A stretch of 64,000 bases of DNA from Mycolicibacter icosiumassiliensis (GCF_900078685.2 NZ_LT546166.1:2405673-2469672); one strand, 5' to 3'; shown: positions 53,176-61,975, numbered from the stretch's first letter. A program made the numbers and translations. Notes: a model not told the origin generated them from the letters alone.

Positions 53176-53454
53176 ATGCTCGAATCGCTGATCGCCGGCG
53201 CTATCGGGGGCGCGCTCGGAGGCAAAGGAGCCGACGCCTCGGCAAAGATCCCCAGTCCGGGTGGGCTCGGTAGCTTGATCAGTGGCGGCCTCGGTGGTCT
53301 CGCCAGTGGCGGGCTACTGAACAGCGTTCTCACCAGCGGCGCCGCCGGTGGATTCGACCTCGCCAACGCGGCCGGCAGCCTGGTCGGCGGCGGCGTGCTG
53401 GGCACGATCGTCACCGCGCTGGTCGGCATGGCCATGAAGGCCAAGAAGAGCTAG
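53176..53454 (+). CDS. small Gly/Ala-rich hydrophobic protein
   Basis: This 92-residue product begins MLESLIAGAIGGALGGKGAD and consists of Gly/Ser/Ala-rich hydrophobic stretches (LISGGLGGLASGGLL, VGGGVLGTIVTALVGMAMKAKKS). It has an AAAGGGG ribosome site ending 5 bases before ATG 53176. No family is recognised; membrane association is likely. Codon use and the ribosome site support a real gene. Confidence 0.6.
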   Translation: MLESLIAGAIGGALGGKGADASAKIPSPGGLGSLISGGLGGLASGGLLNSVLTSGAAGGFDLANAAGSLVGGGVLGTIVTALVGMAMKAKKS

Positions 53455-53540
53455 CCCACGCGGGCAGGACACGGAAAAGGCCGCCGCCAAGAGCGTGCGC
53501 AGCAAATCCTGATACCGCCAGACCCAGGGCTGGCCGCTGC

Positions 53541-55547
53541 TCATGTTCGGGGCGCCGGATCGATCGCGCACGGGCCATTCTTGGCCACCAGAATGTTGAT
53601 GCGATCACCCGCTGCCAGCCGCACAGCCGGATGAGCGTCGAGGAGATGCCGATCGTGCAGCACCGACACCGGAAGGTGGCCCACCGGCCACTCCAGGTCG
53701 TCGAGGGTGCGGCCGACCGCGGTCGAATCGGATGCCAGGGTGTGCTCGACGACGCAGTATCCGCTGAGCTGACTGCGCGGATCGTGGTCTCTGCTGGGCG
53801 CATTCGGGTCCACCCGCCCGGCGGCTTGCTGGCCGGCGGTGTCGTCCGGGTGGATGTCTGTGAACAAGGCGCCGACCGCGCGCAGTACGTTCTGATTGGT
53901 CAGCCAACCGCGAACGTGCCGCGCTTCGGTGTCGATCACGGGTAGGCCGTCGCGGCCGTAGCGGACGAGCTGCCGCAACGCTTGGGCGAGGCTGTCGTTG
54001 GAGAACAACGCCTGCGGTTCGCGGATTCGGGTCACCGGGCCCAGCAGCGCCGTCCAGTCGTGCGTTTTGGCACCTGTCGGATGAGCCAGGTCGAAGGGCG
54101 CCGGGAACGGATGCATGGCGTCGGCTACCGTGAGCTCGGCGAAGGCATAGGTCGGGGTGGGGCGCTCGATGTCGATACCCCGGCGTAGCAGCTTGGTGGT
54201 GTAGATGGTGCCGTAGGACAGCCCGCGCGAGACCGTGGTGCCGACAGCGACGGCCAACATGACCGGCAACGTCAGGGTGAAGTCACCGGTCATCTCGACC
54301 GTGCTGGCCAACGCCGTAAGCGGGGCCCGGGCGGCCGAAGAGAACACCGCACCCATGCCGACGATCGCATAGAGCGCCGGATTGCCCGCCGCCGTGCCGA
54401 TGACGTGCTGGACGATGAGGCCGAAGGCCATGCCCGATGTGGCGCCGACGAACAGCGAGGGCGCGAACACGCCGCCCGAGCCCCCGATGCCGATGGTCAG
54501 GCCGCATGCCAGCATTTTGCCGGCCGCGAGGATCAGCAGGAACCACAGGGCGTAATGGCCGGCGAAGGCCGCGTACATGACCGGGTATCCGACCCCGTAC
54601 AGCTGGGGAACGGCGAGCAACAGCAGGCCGAGCACGATTCCGCCGACCGCTGGTCGCGCCCAGTCCGGGCGCTGGCCCCATATCCGGTCGCACAGATCCT
54701 CGGTCGTGTACAGCACGTTCTTGAAGACAATTCCGAGAACCCCGGCGATGGCCGCGAGCAACGCTATCAACAGATAGTTGGCAATGTGATTGAGCTCGAT
54801 GCCCGCCGGGAGCTGGGTGAGGAACGGGGCGGGGCCGAAGAAAACGCGGGCGATCACGTCGGCAACCATCGCCGAGAGCATGATGGTGAAGATCGCTTCG
54901 ATGGAGAGTTCACGCAGGATCAGTTCGACGGCGAAGAACACCCCGGTGATGGGGGCGTTGAACGTCGCAGCGATGCCGCCGGCGGCCCCGCAGGCGACCA
55001 GGACGCGTAACCGGTTCTCCGGCATCCGCACCCACTGACCGCAGCTGGACGCCAGCGCCGCGCCTATTTGCACGATCGGCCCTTCACGACCAACCGAGCC
55101 GCCGGTGCCGATGCACAGCGCCGAAGCCAGTGCTTTCACCACCGTCACCTGGGGCCGGATGCGGCCGCCGTTCTCCGCGACCGCGATCATCACCTCGGGT
55201 ACACCGTGACCCCGTGCCTCCTTGGCGAACCGGGAGATCAACGGCCCGTACAGCAAGCCACCGATGACGGGGATGACGGCGTAAAACCCGACCCCCAACC
55301 ACGGCAGGTGGTCGCTGGGCACCCAGCCCTGTTGGCCGAACTCGTTGTGTCCGGTCGCCAGCCAGGTAAAGCCAAAGATCAGGTATCGGAATGCCACCGC
55401 ACCGAGCCCCGCACCGATTCCGACCACGATCGCCACGCAAAACAGTCCGAGGTGGTTCGCCCTCAGCCAGCCGGCGACCACACCCGCGGCGCCGGACACC
55501 GTCCGCGGCGGCCGAACCGGATCAGCGACCGGTTTGTCCTGCCCCAT
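53541..55547 (-). CDS. ClC-family chloride channel/transporter with CBS and RCK-C-like domains
   Basis: This 668-residue protein has a ClC membrane domain with GTGGSVGREGPIVQIG (gating Glu in GREGP) and GIGGSGGVFAPSLFVG for anion coordination. The cytoplasmic C-terminal part has a CBS pair (VADAMHPFPAPF; LVRYGRDGLPVIDTEARHVRGWLTNQNVL) and ends in a TrkA-C/RCK-C-like module (RTLDDLEWPVGHLPVSVLHD, AAGDRINILVAKNG). Chloride/proton exchange is the family function. ATG 55547 follows AAAGG by 9 bases. Confidence 0.88.
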   Translation of the reverse strand: MGQDKPVADPVRPPRTVSGAAGVVAGWLRANHLGLFCVAIVVGIGAGLGAVAFRYLIFGFTWLATGHNEFGQQGWVPSDHLPWLGVGFYAVIPVIGGLLYGPLISRFAKEARGHGVPEVMIAVAENGGRIRPQVTVVKALASALCIGTGGSVGREGPIVQIGAALASSCGQWVRMPENRLRVLVACGAAGGIAATFNAPITGVFFAVELILRELSIEAIFTIMLSAMVADVIARVFFGPAPFLTQLPAGIELNHIANYLLIALLAAIAGVLGIVFKNVLYTTEDLCDRIWGQRPDWARPAVGGIVLGLLLLAVPQLYGVGYPVMYAAFAGHYALWFLLILAAGKMLACGLTIGIGGSGGVFAPSLFVGATSGMAFGLIVQHVIGTAAGNPALYAIVGMGAVFSSAARAPLTALASTVEMTGDFTLTLPVMLAVAVGTTVSRGLSYGTIYTTKLLRRGIDIERPTPTYAFAELTVADAMHPFPAPFDLAHPTGAKTHDWTALLGPVTRIREPQALFSNDSLAQALRQLVRYGRDGLPVIDTEARHVRGWLTNQNVLRAVGALFTDIHPDDTAGQQAAGRVDPNAPSRDHDPRSQLSGYCVVEHTLASDSTAVGRTLDDLEWPVGHLPVSVLHDRHLLDAHPAVRLAAGDRINILVAKNGPCAIDPAPRT

Positions 55548-55773
55548 GCCCGCCATCCTTTCCAACGGTCTCGACCTATCGCCTCACCGGACGTCCTGGA
55601 TTCCCCTGCGGCCATCATTTGGGCAGCATGTATTGCCCCTCAAACTATCGTCCGGTGCGATTCCGAAATTGTTCGCCATGTTCCGGCCGTACGCCCGGCT
55701 GGCTCGCGGAGGTCCGAGCCTCACGCTCAACACCCGAAATCTTTGTCCGACACGCCCGCGTTGCCGCAAACGG

Positions 55774-55811
55774 AAAACCCCTGTCGTCACCATGGTGCCG
55801 GCAGGGGTTTT
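55774..55811 (-). terminator. terminator of the tRNA Gly-Cys-Val cluster
   Basis: A perfect 10-bp stem AAAACCCCTG (55774-55783) / CAGGGGTTTT (55802-55811) has an 18-base loop and T runs on both strands. It lies 20 bases beyond the 3' end of tRNA-Val on its strand. Confidence 0.75.
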
Positions 55812-55830
55812 CGCTGTGTAGTGAGTCTGG

Positions 55831-55902
55831 TGCGCGGTACTGGGATTGAACCAGCGACCTCTTCCGTGTCAGGGAAGCGCTCTCCCGCTGAGCTAACCGC
55901 GC
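55831..55902 (-). tRNA. tRNA-Val (anticodon GAC)
   Basis: The 72-nt cloverleaf has acceptor GCGCGGT/ACCGCGC, D arm GCTC-AGCGGGA-GAGC, anticodon arm CTTCC-CTGACAC-GGAAG and T arm GCTGG-TTCAATC-CCAGT. The anticodon GAC reads Val codons GUC/GUU. CCA is not encoded. Confidence 0.96.
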
Positions 55903-55919
55903 TTAGAGCCTTGGGACGG

Positions 55920-55990
55920 AGGTGGAGACGGGAATCGAACCCGTGTGCACGGCTTTGCAGGCCGTTGCCTCACCACTCGGCCACTCCACC
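55920..55990 (-). tRNA. tRNA-Cys (anticodon GCA)
   Basis: The 71-nt cloverleaf has acceptor GGTGGAG/CTCCACC with discriminator U, anticodon arm ACGGC-CTGCAAA-GCCGT and T arm ACGGG-TTCGATT-CCCGT. It is 17 bases upstream of tRNA-Val in the same transcript direction. Confidence 0.96.
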
Positions 55991-56020
55991 GCAAGGGGTT
56001 GATGCCACTTGACACCCTCG

Positions 56021-56093
56021 AGCGGATGACGGGATTCGAACCCGCGACCCTCACCTTGGCAAGGTGATGCGCTACCAACTGCGCTACATCCGC
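56021..56093 (-). tRNA. tRNA-Gly (anticodon GCC)
   Basis: The 73-nt cloverleaf has acceptor GCGGATG/CATCCGC, anticodon arm TCACC-TTGCCAA-GGTGA and T arm GCGGG-TTCGAAT-CCCGT. It is the first gene of the Gly-Cys-Val cluster. Confidence 0.96.
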
Positions 56094-56251
56094 GTGCCTC
56101 GGGCGAGATCGTCGCCCGGTGCGATGCAGAACATTAGCGGACACATGTGAGACAACACAACTTTGCATGTCAGAGCGGCGAGTCGCCCGAAAAGGGCCTG
56201 CGCATTGATGCTTCGCGGGTTGGGCGTGCTACTGTTCGTCCTCGTTCATCC

Positions 56252-56323
56252 GGTCTCGTAGCTCAGGGGGAGAGCGTCCGCCTCACACGCGGAAGGTCGC
56301 TGGTTCGATCCCAGCCGGGACCA
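56252..56323 (+). tRNA. tRNA-Val (anticodon CAC)
   Basis: The 72-nt cloverleaf has acceptor GGTCTCG/CGGGACC (one T-G pair), anticodon arm TCCGC-CTCACAC-GCGGA and T arm GCTGG-TTCGATC-CCAGC. It reads GUG. It is divergent from the other three tRNA genes and is followed by a strong terminator and an integrase remnant. Confidence 0.96.
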
Positions 56324-56331
56324 CAAGGGAG

Positions 56332-56354
56332 CCACCTGGCGACAGGTGGTTTTT
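56332..56354 (+). terminator. Rho-independent terminator after tRNA-Val(CAC)
   Basis: CCACCTG (56332-56338) and CAGGTGG (56343-56349) form a 7-bp stem with loop GCGA, followed by TTTTT. It starts nine bases after the tRNA. Confidence 0.88.
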
Positions 56355-56389
56355 CTCGTTTCTGGGGGTATGTCGGGGTGTCGGAAGGT

Positions 56390-56470
56390 GTGGCCGAGCC
56401 AGGCCACGATCACGGCGGCCGGAACCCCGTTTGGGTGCATCAGGGTCGCGCAGCTGTGCCGCGTCTCAAC
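56390..56470 (-). pseudogene. tyrosine recombinase (phage integrase) remnant
   Basis: The minus strand encodes ETRHSCATLMHPNGVPAAVIVAWLGH. This is the RH..AT.M...GV......LGH block of the catalytic domain of tyrosine recombinases, including the Arg and His of the active site. Sequence on either side does not continue the family: the N-terminal part and the Tyr are absent. It lies 67 bases beyond the 3' end of tRNA-Val(CAC), the usual place for a phage attachment site. Confidence 0.65.
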
Positions 56471-56613
56471 CATCCTCGTTGTCGCTGACCCACGCGGCGT
56501 GGCACCGATCCGGTAACGGTCGCGGGCGGCGCTGGAGCCGGTGCCGGTTGCGGCCGCCGTAGCATCCGGACCCGTTGGGTGACGCTCGAACCCGCGAGGA
56601 CATCGGCGCCTGG

Positions 56614-57252
56614 TCACCCAGCTCCCGCCGTGATCGTCGTCGGGAACGGAATGTCATCGCGGACCAACTCAGTGGGGAAGCAGGGCGAGGTACCGGTGAT
56701 GTGGGGCGATCCGGGAAGCCCTGGCACGCCAATATGTAGTTCGTAGCCGTCCGGTGAAAGCCCGGAGAGGTTGGGTTTGGGGATGCCGTCGCGCTCGAAG
56801 ACCCACCAGCCCCAACGCTTCCACGCATCGCCAGCTAGGGAGACGAGCTGGTCTGGATGAATGTCCGGCGGCGCATTCAGATCGCCCAGCGCAGAGAACA
56901 GCTCGGTGGTGCTGTGGGGTTTGTCTTCGCAGGGTGTGTTTCCTCCGGCTGTGCCGTAGCGGCTAGCGTCGAAAGTGACGCCGTTCGGCAGCTGGTCGAC
57001 CGTCTGCGTGAGGTACCGCAGCACCGTGTCCTGGGCCTCTTGCTGGCTGGCGGGAATGACGGGGTGCAGTTGCCAGCCCGAAGGCGGCGGGGGCGCCGAT
57101 GTCATGGAACCTCCCAAAATAGTTGCCCCAGTGGGGACAGGCGGATCTAGCGGCTGTCCGGTGTGGCAGCCAGCTGTCAGAAGCCCCAGCAGCGCAAGTG
57201 CGGTGAATCGCCGGAGCTGCGCAGTGCCGCGTCGGTGCTCGTCGCGCACCAT
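56614..57252 (-). CDS. LppJ-like lipoprotein
   Basis: This 212-residue lipoprotein has signal FTALALLGLLTAGCHTG (lipobox LTAGC) and a Pro-rich linker. A compact domain follows (QEAQDTVLRYLTQTVDQLPNGVTFDASRYG, AWKRWGWWVFERDG, YELHIGVPGLPGSPHITGTSPCF). It has a Cys pair. Its position directly after a DUF1023 hydrolase gene fits the M. tuberculosis set Rv2078-Rv2079-lppJ. Only two bases separate it from the upstream gene, so the two are cotranscribed. Confidence 0.78.
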   Translation of the reverse strand: MVRDEHRRGTAQLRRFTALALLGLLTAGCHTGQPLDPPVPTGATILGGSMTSAPPPPSGWQLHPVIPASQQEAQDTVLRYLTQTVDQLPNGVTFDASRYGTAGGNTPCEDKPHSTTELFSALGDLNAPPDIHPDQLVSLAGDAWKRWGWWVFERDGIPKPNLSGLSPDGYELHIGVPGLPGSPHITGTSPCFPTELVRDDIPFPTTITAGAG

Positions 57253-57254
57253 GA

Positions 57255-58931
57255 CTAGCCTCCCACCGGGTAGGGCGTTTGCACGCCGGCGATCACCGCG
57301 CCCATGTTGGCCAGTGACGGGGTGTTGGGATTCCAGTAGCTACCGTGCGTGTCAAAGCCCGGTAAGAGTCCGGCTGGCCCTGCGCCAGTGCCACTTCCGG
57401 CGTAGAGGTCACGTGCCCCGAAGTCCGGGCCCATCGGGTTGGGGCCGAGGGTGTGGGACGTGACGATGTTGGCGGGGATGATCGGGTCGGACGGGTCAGT
57501 CATGGCGTACACCGTGCCCCCAGGATTGATGTTCAGGTCGCTGGCATGGTCTACCAGCATGCCTGGGCTGGCGACCGCGATGACATTGTCGGCGGCCAGC
57601 TGATGACCGTCACTGGCCGCCGCACCGACCAGGGTGGTGCCGTAGCTGTGCCCGATCACGGTGTCTGTCGAAGGTGCCCCGACGTGCGAGGCCCGCATGC
57701 CGTCCTGGAACGAGTCCAGGGCGCCGGCCCCATGTTGGGCATAGCTCGGCCAGGGAGCCTGTGCTAGCACCGACATCGGGCGGTCGTAGTCCATCCAGGT
57801 CGTCACCGATACATCCCCCGCTCGGAGATTGGGGTTGGCCGCCACAGCTGCGCCGTGCATATCTGCAGAGCGTTTGGCGTTTTCGCCCATGGTGGTCAGG
57901 TCAGCCCCGGTGCCTGGGACAAAGACAGCGTTGTGGCTGGCCGTGTCGGGGTTACCGATGGAGACCGCCGCATGCCCTTGATTGTCGAGGTAACCCAGGT
58001 AGCGCGGCAGTCCGTTGGGGTCGGCCTGCATGGCTTGTTGGACGGCGCGGTACCCGTCGAGGTTGTGCTTGGTCTCCTGCAGCCGCGAGTCGAGCACGCT
58101 CAATTGGGACAAGGTGGCCAGGTTGCCGCCCGGGGTCAGGGCGAGTTGGTCTCGACTGGCCTGGAGGCGATCGACATCGGCCTGGGCGTTGGCGATCAGT
58201 TCGGGCATGTGCCGCTCGTTGTAGCGGGTCTTGTCGTCGAACGGCATTCCCGGGTGGTTGCCGATGAAGTGGTCGCGGTCGTAGACGGCGTCTTTCTCTG
58301 CTTGCGTCAATCGATTCCACCACTGCGCGAACTGCTTCGGGTCCTGCGGCGGTGGTCCCGGCGTGTGATTGTCAGCGGCACCCGCCCCGCCATCGGTCCC
58401 GTCGTCGGGAAAGGCGAACCCGTGCAGGCCTGCGGTGGCGGTGGTGAGGTCGCGGGCGATCTCGTCTTCGTTGTTGGCCAGGGTGTGGACTTGGGACGTG
58501 ATGAACTCGGCGTGGCGCTGGGCTTCGTTTTGACGCTCCTCTTGTTCGGCTGCAGAGGTGTAGTAGGTCCAGGTATCGGTGACGGAGAAAAATTCGCCGA
58601 CCTGGAAGTCTTGGCGCTCGGCGGCGTTGACGGCGTCGAGCACTGACTGCTTGTTGCCGTCTTGCGCATCGGCGCCGCGGCTGGCGATCCCGGCTGCTTT
58701 CACCAGCAGATCGGCGGCGCCGCGGACTTTTACCACGTCGGCGGCGGCGCGCTGCTGGAACGCTGTGGCGCCGGCGCCTGTCCACGGGGTACCGCCGGGA
58801 CTTGTCGAGGCGTCGCGGATTTCGGTGAACGCGCTCTCCCAGGTGTGGGCCAGGCTGCTCCAGGCGGTGGCGTTGGCCCGCAGGAAATCCCAGCTTGCGT
58901 TCTCGACCTGCGACAGCGTCGGAAAAGCCAC
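57255..58931 (-). CDS. DUF1023 alpha/beta hydrolase, type VII secretion-associated
   Basis: This 558-residue protein begins with a helical, WXG-like region (ENASWDFLRANATAWSSLAHTWESAF, about residues 10-60) and a long coiled segment. The C-terminal DUF1023 hydrolase domain has nucleophile motif VIGHSYGTTLVG, acid region MTDPSDPII and a C-terminal His. Such proteins are encoded next to small ESX-type proteins. GTG 58931 was taken; it is six bases after the upstream gene stop. Confidence 0.82.
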   Translation of the reverse strand: MAFPTLSQVENASWDFLRANATAWSSLAHTWESAFTEIRDASTSPGGTPWTGAGATAFQQRAAADVVKVRGAADLLVKAAGIASRGADAQDGNKQSVLDAVNAAERQDFQVGEFFSVTDTWTYYTSAAEQEERQNEAQRHAEFITSQVHTLANNEDEIARDLTTATAGLHGFAFPDDGTDGGAGAADNHTPGPPPQDPKQFAQWWNRLTQAEKDAVYDRDHFIGNHPGMPFDDKTRYNERHMPELIANAQADVDRLQASRDQLALTPGGNLATLSQLSVLDSRLQETKHNLDGYRAVQQAMQADPNGLPRYLGYLDNQGHAAVSIGNPDTASHNAVFVPGTGADLTTMGENAKRSADMHGAAVAANPNLRAGDVSVTTWMDYDRPMSVLAQAPWPSYAQHGAGALDSFQDGMRASHVGAPSTDTVIGHSYGTTLVGAAASDGHQLAADNVIAVASPGMLVDHASDLNINPGGTVYAMTDPSDPIIPANIVTSHTLGPNPMGPDFGARDLYAGSGTGAGPAGLLPGFDTHGSYWNPNTPSLANMGAVIAGVQTPYPVGG

Positions 58932-58937
58932 CGCGAT

Positions 58938-59303
58938 CTACCTCGGGGTCTCGAGCCCACCGGCCGCGCCACCGTCGATGCCGGAGCCACGCGGGACCAG
59001 CGGAGTGAAGCCCACTGCGCCCTGTGGCATCGCGGCCAGAGCGGCGGCTCCGTCGTTGTCCATCGTTTCGTATTCCTGTGCCGCGGTGGTGAGTTTGCCC
59101 CCGCTGGCCGTCATCCGTCCACCTAGCGCCATCGCGACCGTGCTGGTCACGACATTCGTGGCGCTCGCCGCCGCGGCGCTGGACTGCCATGCCGATGCGT
59201 TCGCAGGAGGACCTGCCGGCGCGAACTGACCCGACAATGCGGCACAGCGCTGCGCCAGGGTGCGCAGGCTGACCGGGGTGACCCGCAAAACGGGGGAGGT
59301 CAT
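58938..59303 (-). CDS. small EspC/WXG-like type VII secretion target
   Basis: This 121-residue protein has a helical hairpin pattern: LRVTPVSLRTLAQRCAALSGQFA, then WQSSAAAASATNVVTSTVAMALGGRMTASGGKLTTAAQEYETMDND. The YETMD end fits a YxxxD/E-type export signal. It has a Gly-rich tail. It opens a three-gene operon with the DUF1023 hydrolase and the lipoprotein, and probably forms a partner or export unit with the hydrolase. Confidence 0.75.
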   Translation of the reverse strand: MTSPVLRVTPVSLRTLAQRCAALSGQFAPAGPPANASAWQSSAAAASATNVVTSTVAMALGGRMTASGGKLTTAAQEYETMDNDGAAALAAMPQGAVGFTPLVPRGSGIDGGAAGGLETPR

Positions 59304-59475
59304 GGGGGAACTGTATTAGTGAATGACGGTTTGTGGAATTCGCTGCCTTCGCGCGGGGCGGCGCGGCACCTGGCTGGCTCCGGCGGCATGTCGAGACTTC
59401 GGTCAGCGCTGATGCCGGGATGCGGTGTTCAGCTGCACCATCACTGTGGACGGCATGCCGGCGGCGCAGTGGTTT

Positions 59476-60357
59476 TCAGCGCAGATGGTCGTTGAGGGCA
59501 CCCTCGGCGCCGAACAGGCGTGAGCGCCAATGGTCAAGCAATACAACGGTATCCACATCGTCGGGGTGAAATCCGGGTCGTAGGTACACCGCCGCGTCCC
59601 GCAGAAATCCGCGGAAGAAAGGCCCGCGGTACAGCGCGGCGATTCCACACAACGCCCGCCGCGGATGCCGGCGCGCCGCGGGATCGCGGGCCAGCGACAC
59701 GAGCAGCCCGAGTGCGATGAGCGGAACCGTGGCGGCGATCACGACCGCCATCGCCCCGATCCGGATCGCCTCGGAACCGCCGACGGCGCGATAGAGGTCA
59801 AACGCCACCGACTTGTGCTCAAGTTCTTCCACCGCGTGCCAATTCAGCAGATTCCAGACCTCCGGCGTCCCCGTAATGGCCTGGATCTCGTCGGTGGAAA
59901 GAATGCGCTCCGCCAGCACAGCGGTGTAGTGCTCCAGTGCCGCGGTCTGGGCCAGGTGCACGATGGCCGGGGTGCGTTCTTCGGTACGAATTCGCCAGCG
60001 GTGCACGGCTTCCGAGTCCTGCCAGCGGATCGGATACCCCTTGGCTGCCAGCACCGCGTTGAGCCGGCGGTGCTCCTGGCCATGGGTGGACTCCTGACCG
60101 ATGAACCCGGCCACGTGCTTCTTGAGCACCGGGTCGGTGACGCGATCGGCGAAGCGGCGCACCGACCGAATGAAAGACTCCTCGCCTGCCGGAAAACCAC
60201 CGGACAAAGCGGCCAGGAAGTGACTGAGCACCATATCGTCGTCGGCGAAATATTTGCCGTAGCCGTCGCGGTTGTCGAGGCCGTCGTCGAAGCGGAAACG
60301 GATCCGGCGAGCCTTTGGATAACTCGGGGCCGAGTGCGGTCGCCGTTGGCGTGTCAT
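59476..60357 (-). CDS. metal-dependent hydrolase (PF10118-type, diiron-like)
   Basis: This 293-residue helical protein has a repeated Glu/His ligand pattern: GEESFIRSVRRFAD, GFIGQESTHGQEHRRLN, TAALEHYTAVLAE and WHAVEELEHKSVAFD. A hydrophobic helix pair follows (IGAMAVVIAATVPLIALGLLV). The pattern fits a ferritin-like diiron or other metal site. Substrate is unknown. ATG 60357 was preferred over a longer GTG start. Confidence 0.78.
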   Translation of the reverse strand: MTRQRRPHSAPSYPKARRIRFRFDDGLDNRDGYGKYFADDDMVLSHFLAALSGGFPAGEESFIRSVRRFADRVTDPVLKKHVAGFIGQESTHGQEHRRLNAVLAAKGYPIRWQDSEAVHRWRIRTEERTPAIVHLAQTAALEHYTAVLAERILSTDEIQAITGTPEVWNLLNWHAVEELEHKSVAFDLYRAVGGSEAIRIGAMAVVIAATVPLIALGLLVSLARDPAARRHPRRALCGIAALYRGPFFRGFLRDAAVYLRPGFHPDDVDTVVLLDHWRSRLFGAEGALNDHLR

Positions 60358-60476
60358 GAAGCAGAGCGTAGCCAGCGCCGCGCGTTCGGGCGGGGCGAGT
60401 TTCCCGGCCGCCACGCACGCTATCAGGGGTGGCCGCGCCGATACGCCTACCTCAGCGGCCGCGGCCGACGCCGGCT

Positions 60477-61097
60477 TCAGGCCATCTCGGGCACGTTCAG
60501 ATGGGCGATGGCCAAATCGAATTCGGCGACTTCGAGTACCTCTGCGTCGGCTTCATTGACGGCCCGGGCCCAGATCGCCTGCTCGCCGCTGCGACTGGCC
60601 ACCAGTGCCGCCCGGTCGTCGAAGCTGACCGACGAAACCGCGCGTCCCGAATTCCGGTCCACCAGCAAAGTGGTGCTGCAGAAACCGTGGAGATCCGCCA
60701 GCGCAGGCATCAGCGCCAGCTTGTAGGTGTCGATCATCCGCTCGCAGGCCGCCGGGTCGGTCCGCAGCCAGGTGACGCGCACACCCGCGTGCCGCCGCGA
60801 CCGGTGATCGCGGCGCACCGCAGCGATCTCCCAGCGGCTCACCTCGGCGGTGGCGTGGAAGATCTCGGTGGCGCGGTCGCGCAAGTGCTCGGCGCTCGCC
60901 TCACTGGCGCGCAGGGTGTCCTCATCCAGCCACGACGAGGTGATGATGCACCTGCCGGCGTCGCGGTCGACCAGCATGGACATTCCTGCGCAGCCATCGG
61001 TGTCGGCCAGGGCTGGCATCACCACGCCGCGGACGTGGGTGATCCCCTCATCGAGAAAGGAAGGATGGGCGTGTATCGAGGTAGCGCGCGCGAACAT
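60477..61097 (-). CDS. two-repeat ABM-like (dimeric alpha/beta barrel) protein
   Basis: This 206-residue protein is built of two similar halves of about 95 residues. Each has a pattern like MPALADTDGCAGMSMLVDRDAGRCIITSSW and MPALADLHGFCSTTLLVDRNSGRAVSSVSF. This fits the ferredoxin-like fold of antibiotic-biosynthesis-monooxygenase-type proteins, fused in tandem. No catalytic assignment is possible. Confidence 0.65.
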   Translation of the reverse strand: MFARATSIHAHPSFLDEGITHVRGVVMPALADTDGCAGMSMLVDRDAGRCIITSSWLDEDTLRASEASAEHLRDRATEIFHATAEVSRWEIAAVRRDHRSRRHAGVRVTWLRTDPAACERMIDTYKLALMPALADLHGFCSTTLLVDRNSGRAVSSVSFDDRAALVASRSGEQAIWARAVNEADAEVLEVAEFDLAIAHLNVPEMA

Positions 61098-61205
61098 GTC
61101 GGCCTCCGGTTGGACGGGGCGACGCCGCGGCGGCGCCGCCGGTCCCTTCCACCATGCTCCGGCGGTGTTGCGGGGACAACCCTTATTCGCCCCTCAATTC
61201 GCTGA

Positions 61206-61862
61206 CTATTCGGTAACCGGGTCCGGCTCGGCACGATGTTGGGCGTTCAACTCCGCGATCTGGGCGCCGATGCGGCCCCTCAGCGCCAGGGCCGCGATCA
61301 GCCCGGCGAGCAGCGCGATCAGCAGCGCCACCCAGGAGAACCGGGACAGCCAGTGCTCGGCCGCCACCCCGGCGTAATAGACCAGGGCAGTGGTCCCACC
61401 GGCCCAGAGAATCGCGCCGGTCACATTGGCGACCAGAAAGTGCGGGTAGCGCATCTTCAAGGCCCCGGCCAGCGGGCCGGCCAAGATGCGCAGCAGCGCG
61501 ACGAAGCGGCCGAAGAACACCGCGCTGGCGCCCCACCGGCCGAAGGACCGTTCGGCGAAGGCAACGTGGCCGGGACCGAAGTGATTCGGAAATCGCCGGC
61601 CCAGGCGGTCGAAGAGGGGCATACCGAATCGCCGGCCGATCGAATAGCCGATCGAGTCGCCGATCACCGCGCCGATCACCGCCGCCACCGCGACCCCGAC
61701 CGGGTCGACCGCCAACTCGTGCCGCGATGACAACAGCGCGGCTCCGACCAGTATGAGCTCGCCCGGCAACGGGACACCCAGGCTCTCTATCCCGATCACC
61801 GCGCCGACCAGCAGGTAGACCAGGACGGGCGGGATCGAGTACAGCAGGACATCCACCGACAT
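61206..61862 (-). CDS. dedA: DedA-family membrane protein
   Basis: This 218-residue DedA/SNARE-associated family protein has GIESLGVPLPGELILVGAALLS, GDSIGYSIGRRFGMPLFDRLG, FFGRFVALLRILAGPLAGALKM and NVTGAILWAGGTTALVYYAG. DedA proteins are implicated in lipid carrier flipping and membrane homeostasis. ATG 61862 gives 218 residues, the length of M. tuberculosis Rv2637. It is divergent from the acyl-CoA synthetase gene. Confidence 0.88.
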   Translation of the reverse strand: MSVDVLLYSIPPVLVYLLVGAVIGIESLGVPLPGELILVGAALLSSRHELAVDPVGVAVAAVIGAVIGDSIGYSIGRRFGMPLFDRLGRRFPNHFGPGHVAFAERSFGRWGASAVFFGRFVALLRILAGPLAGALKMRYPHFLVANVTGAILWAGGTTALVYYAGVAAEHWLSRFSWVALLIALLAGLIAALALRGRIGAQIAELNAQHRAEPDPVTE

Positions 61863-61975
61863 GCGGCCAAGCATGCCTGACGTTGCACAGGAATGCCCGT
61901 CGCGAACTGTCCGCGGTCGAATATGCGTCACCTAGTAGCGTTGCCCAGGCATTGCGATCGAATCGAGGAGCGGCA

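Noticed and set aside
56205..56235. TTGATG and TACTGT as promoter of tRNA-Val(CAC)
   Set aside because: The 19-base spacer is too long to call with confidence.
56246..56617. 123-residue minus-strand frame as a full gene
   Set aside because: Its last third is the antisense of tRNA-Val and the terminator; only the middle has integrase similarity, so it was kept as a remnant.
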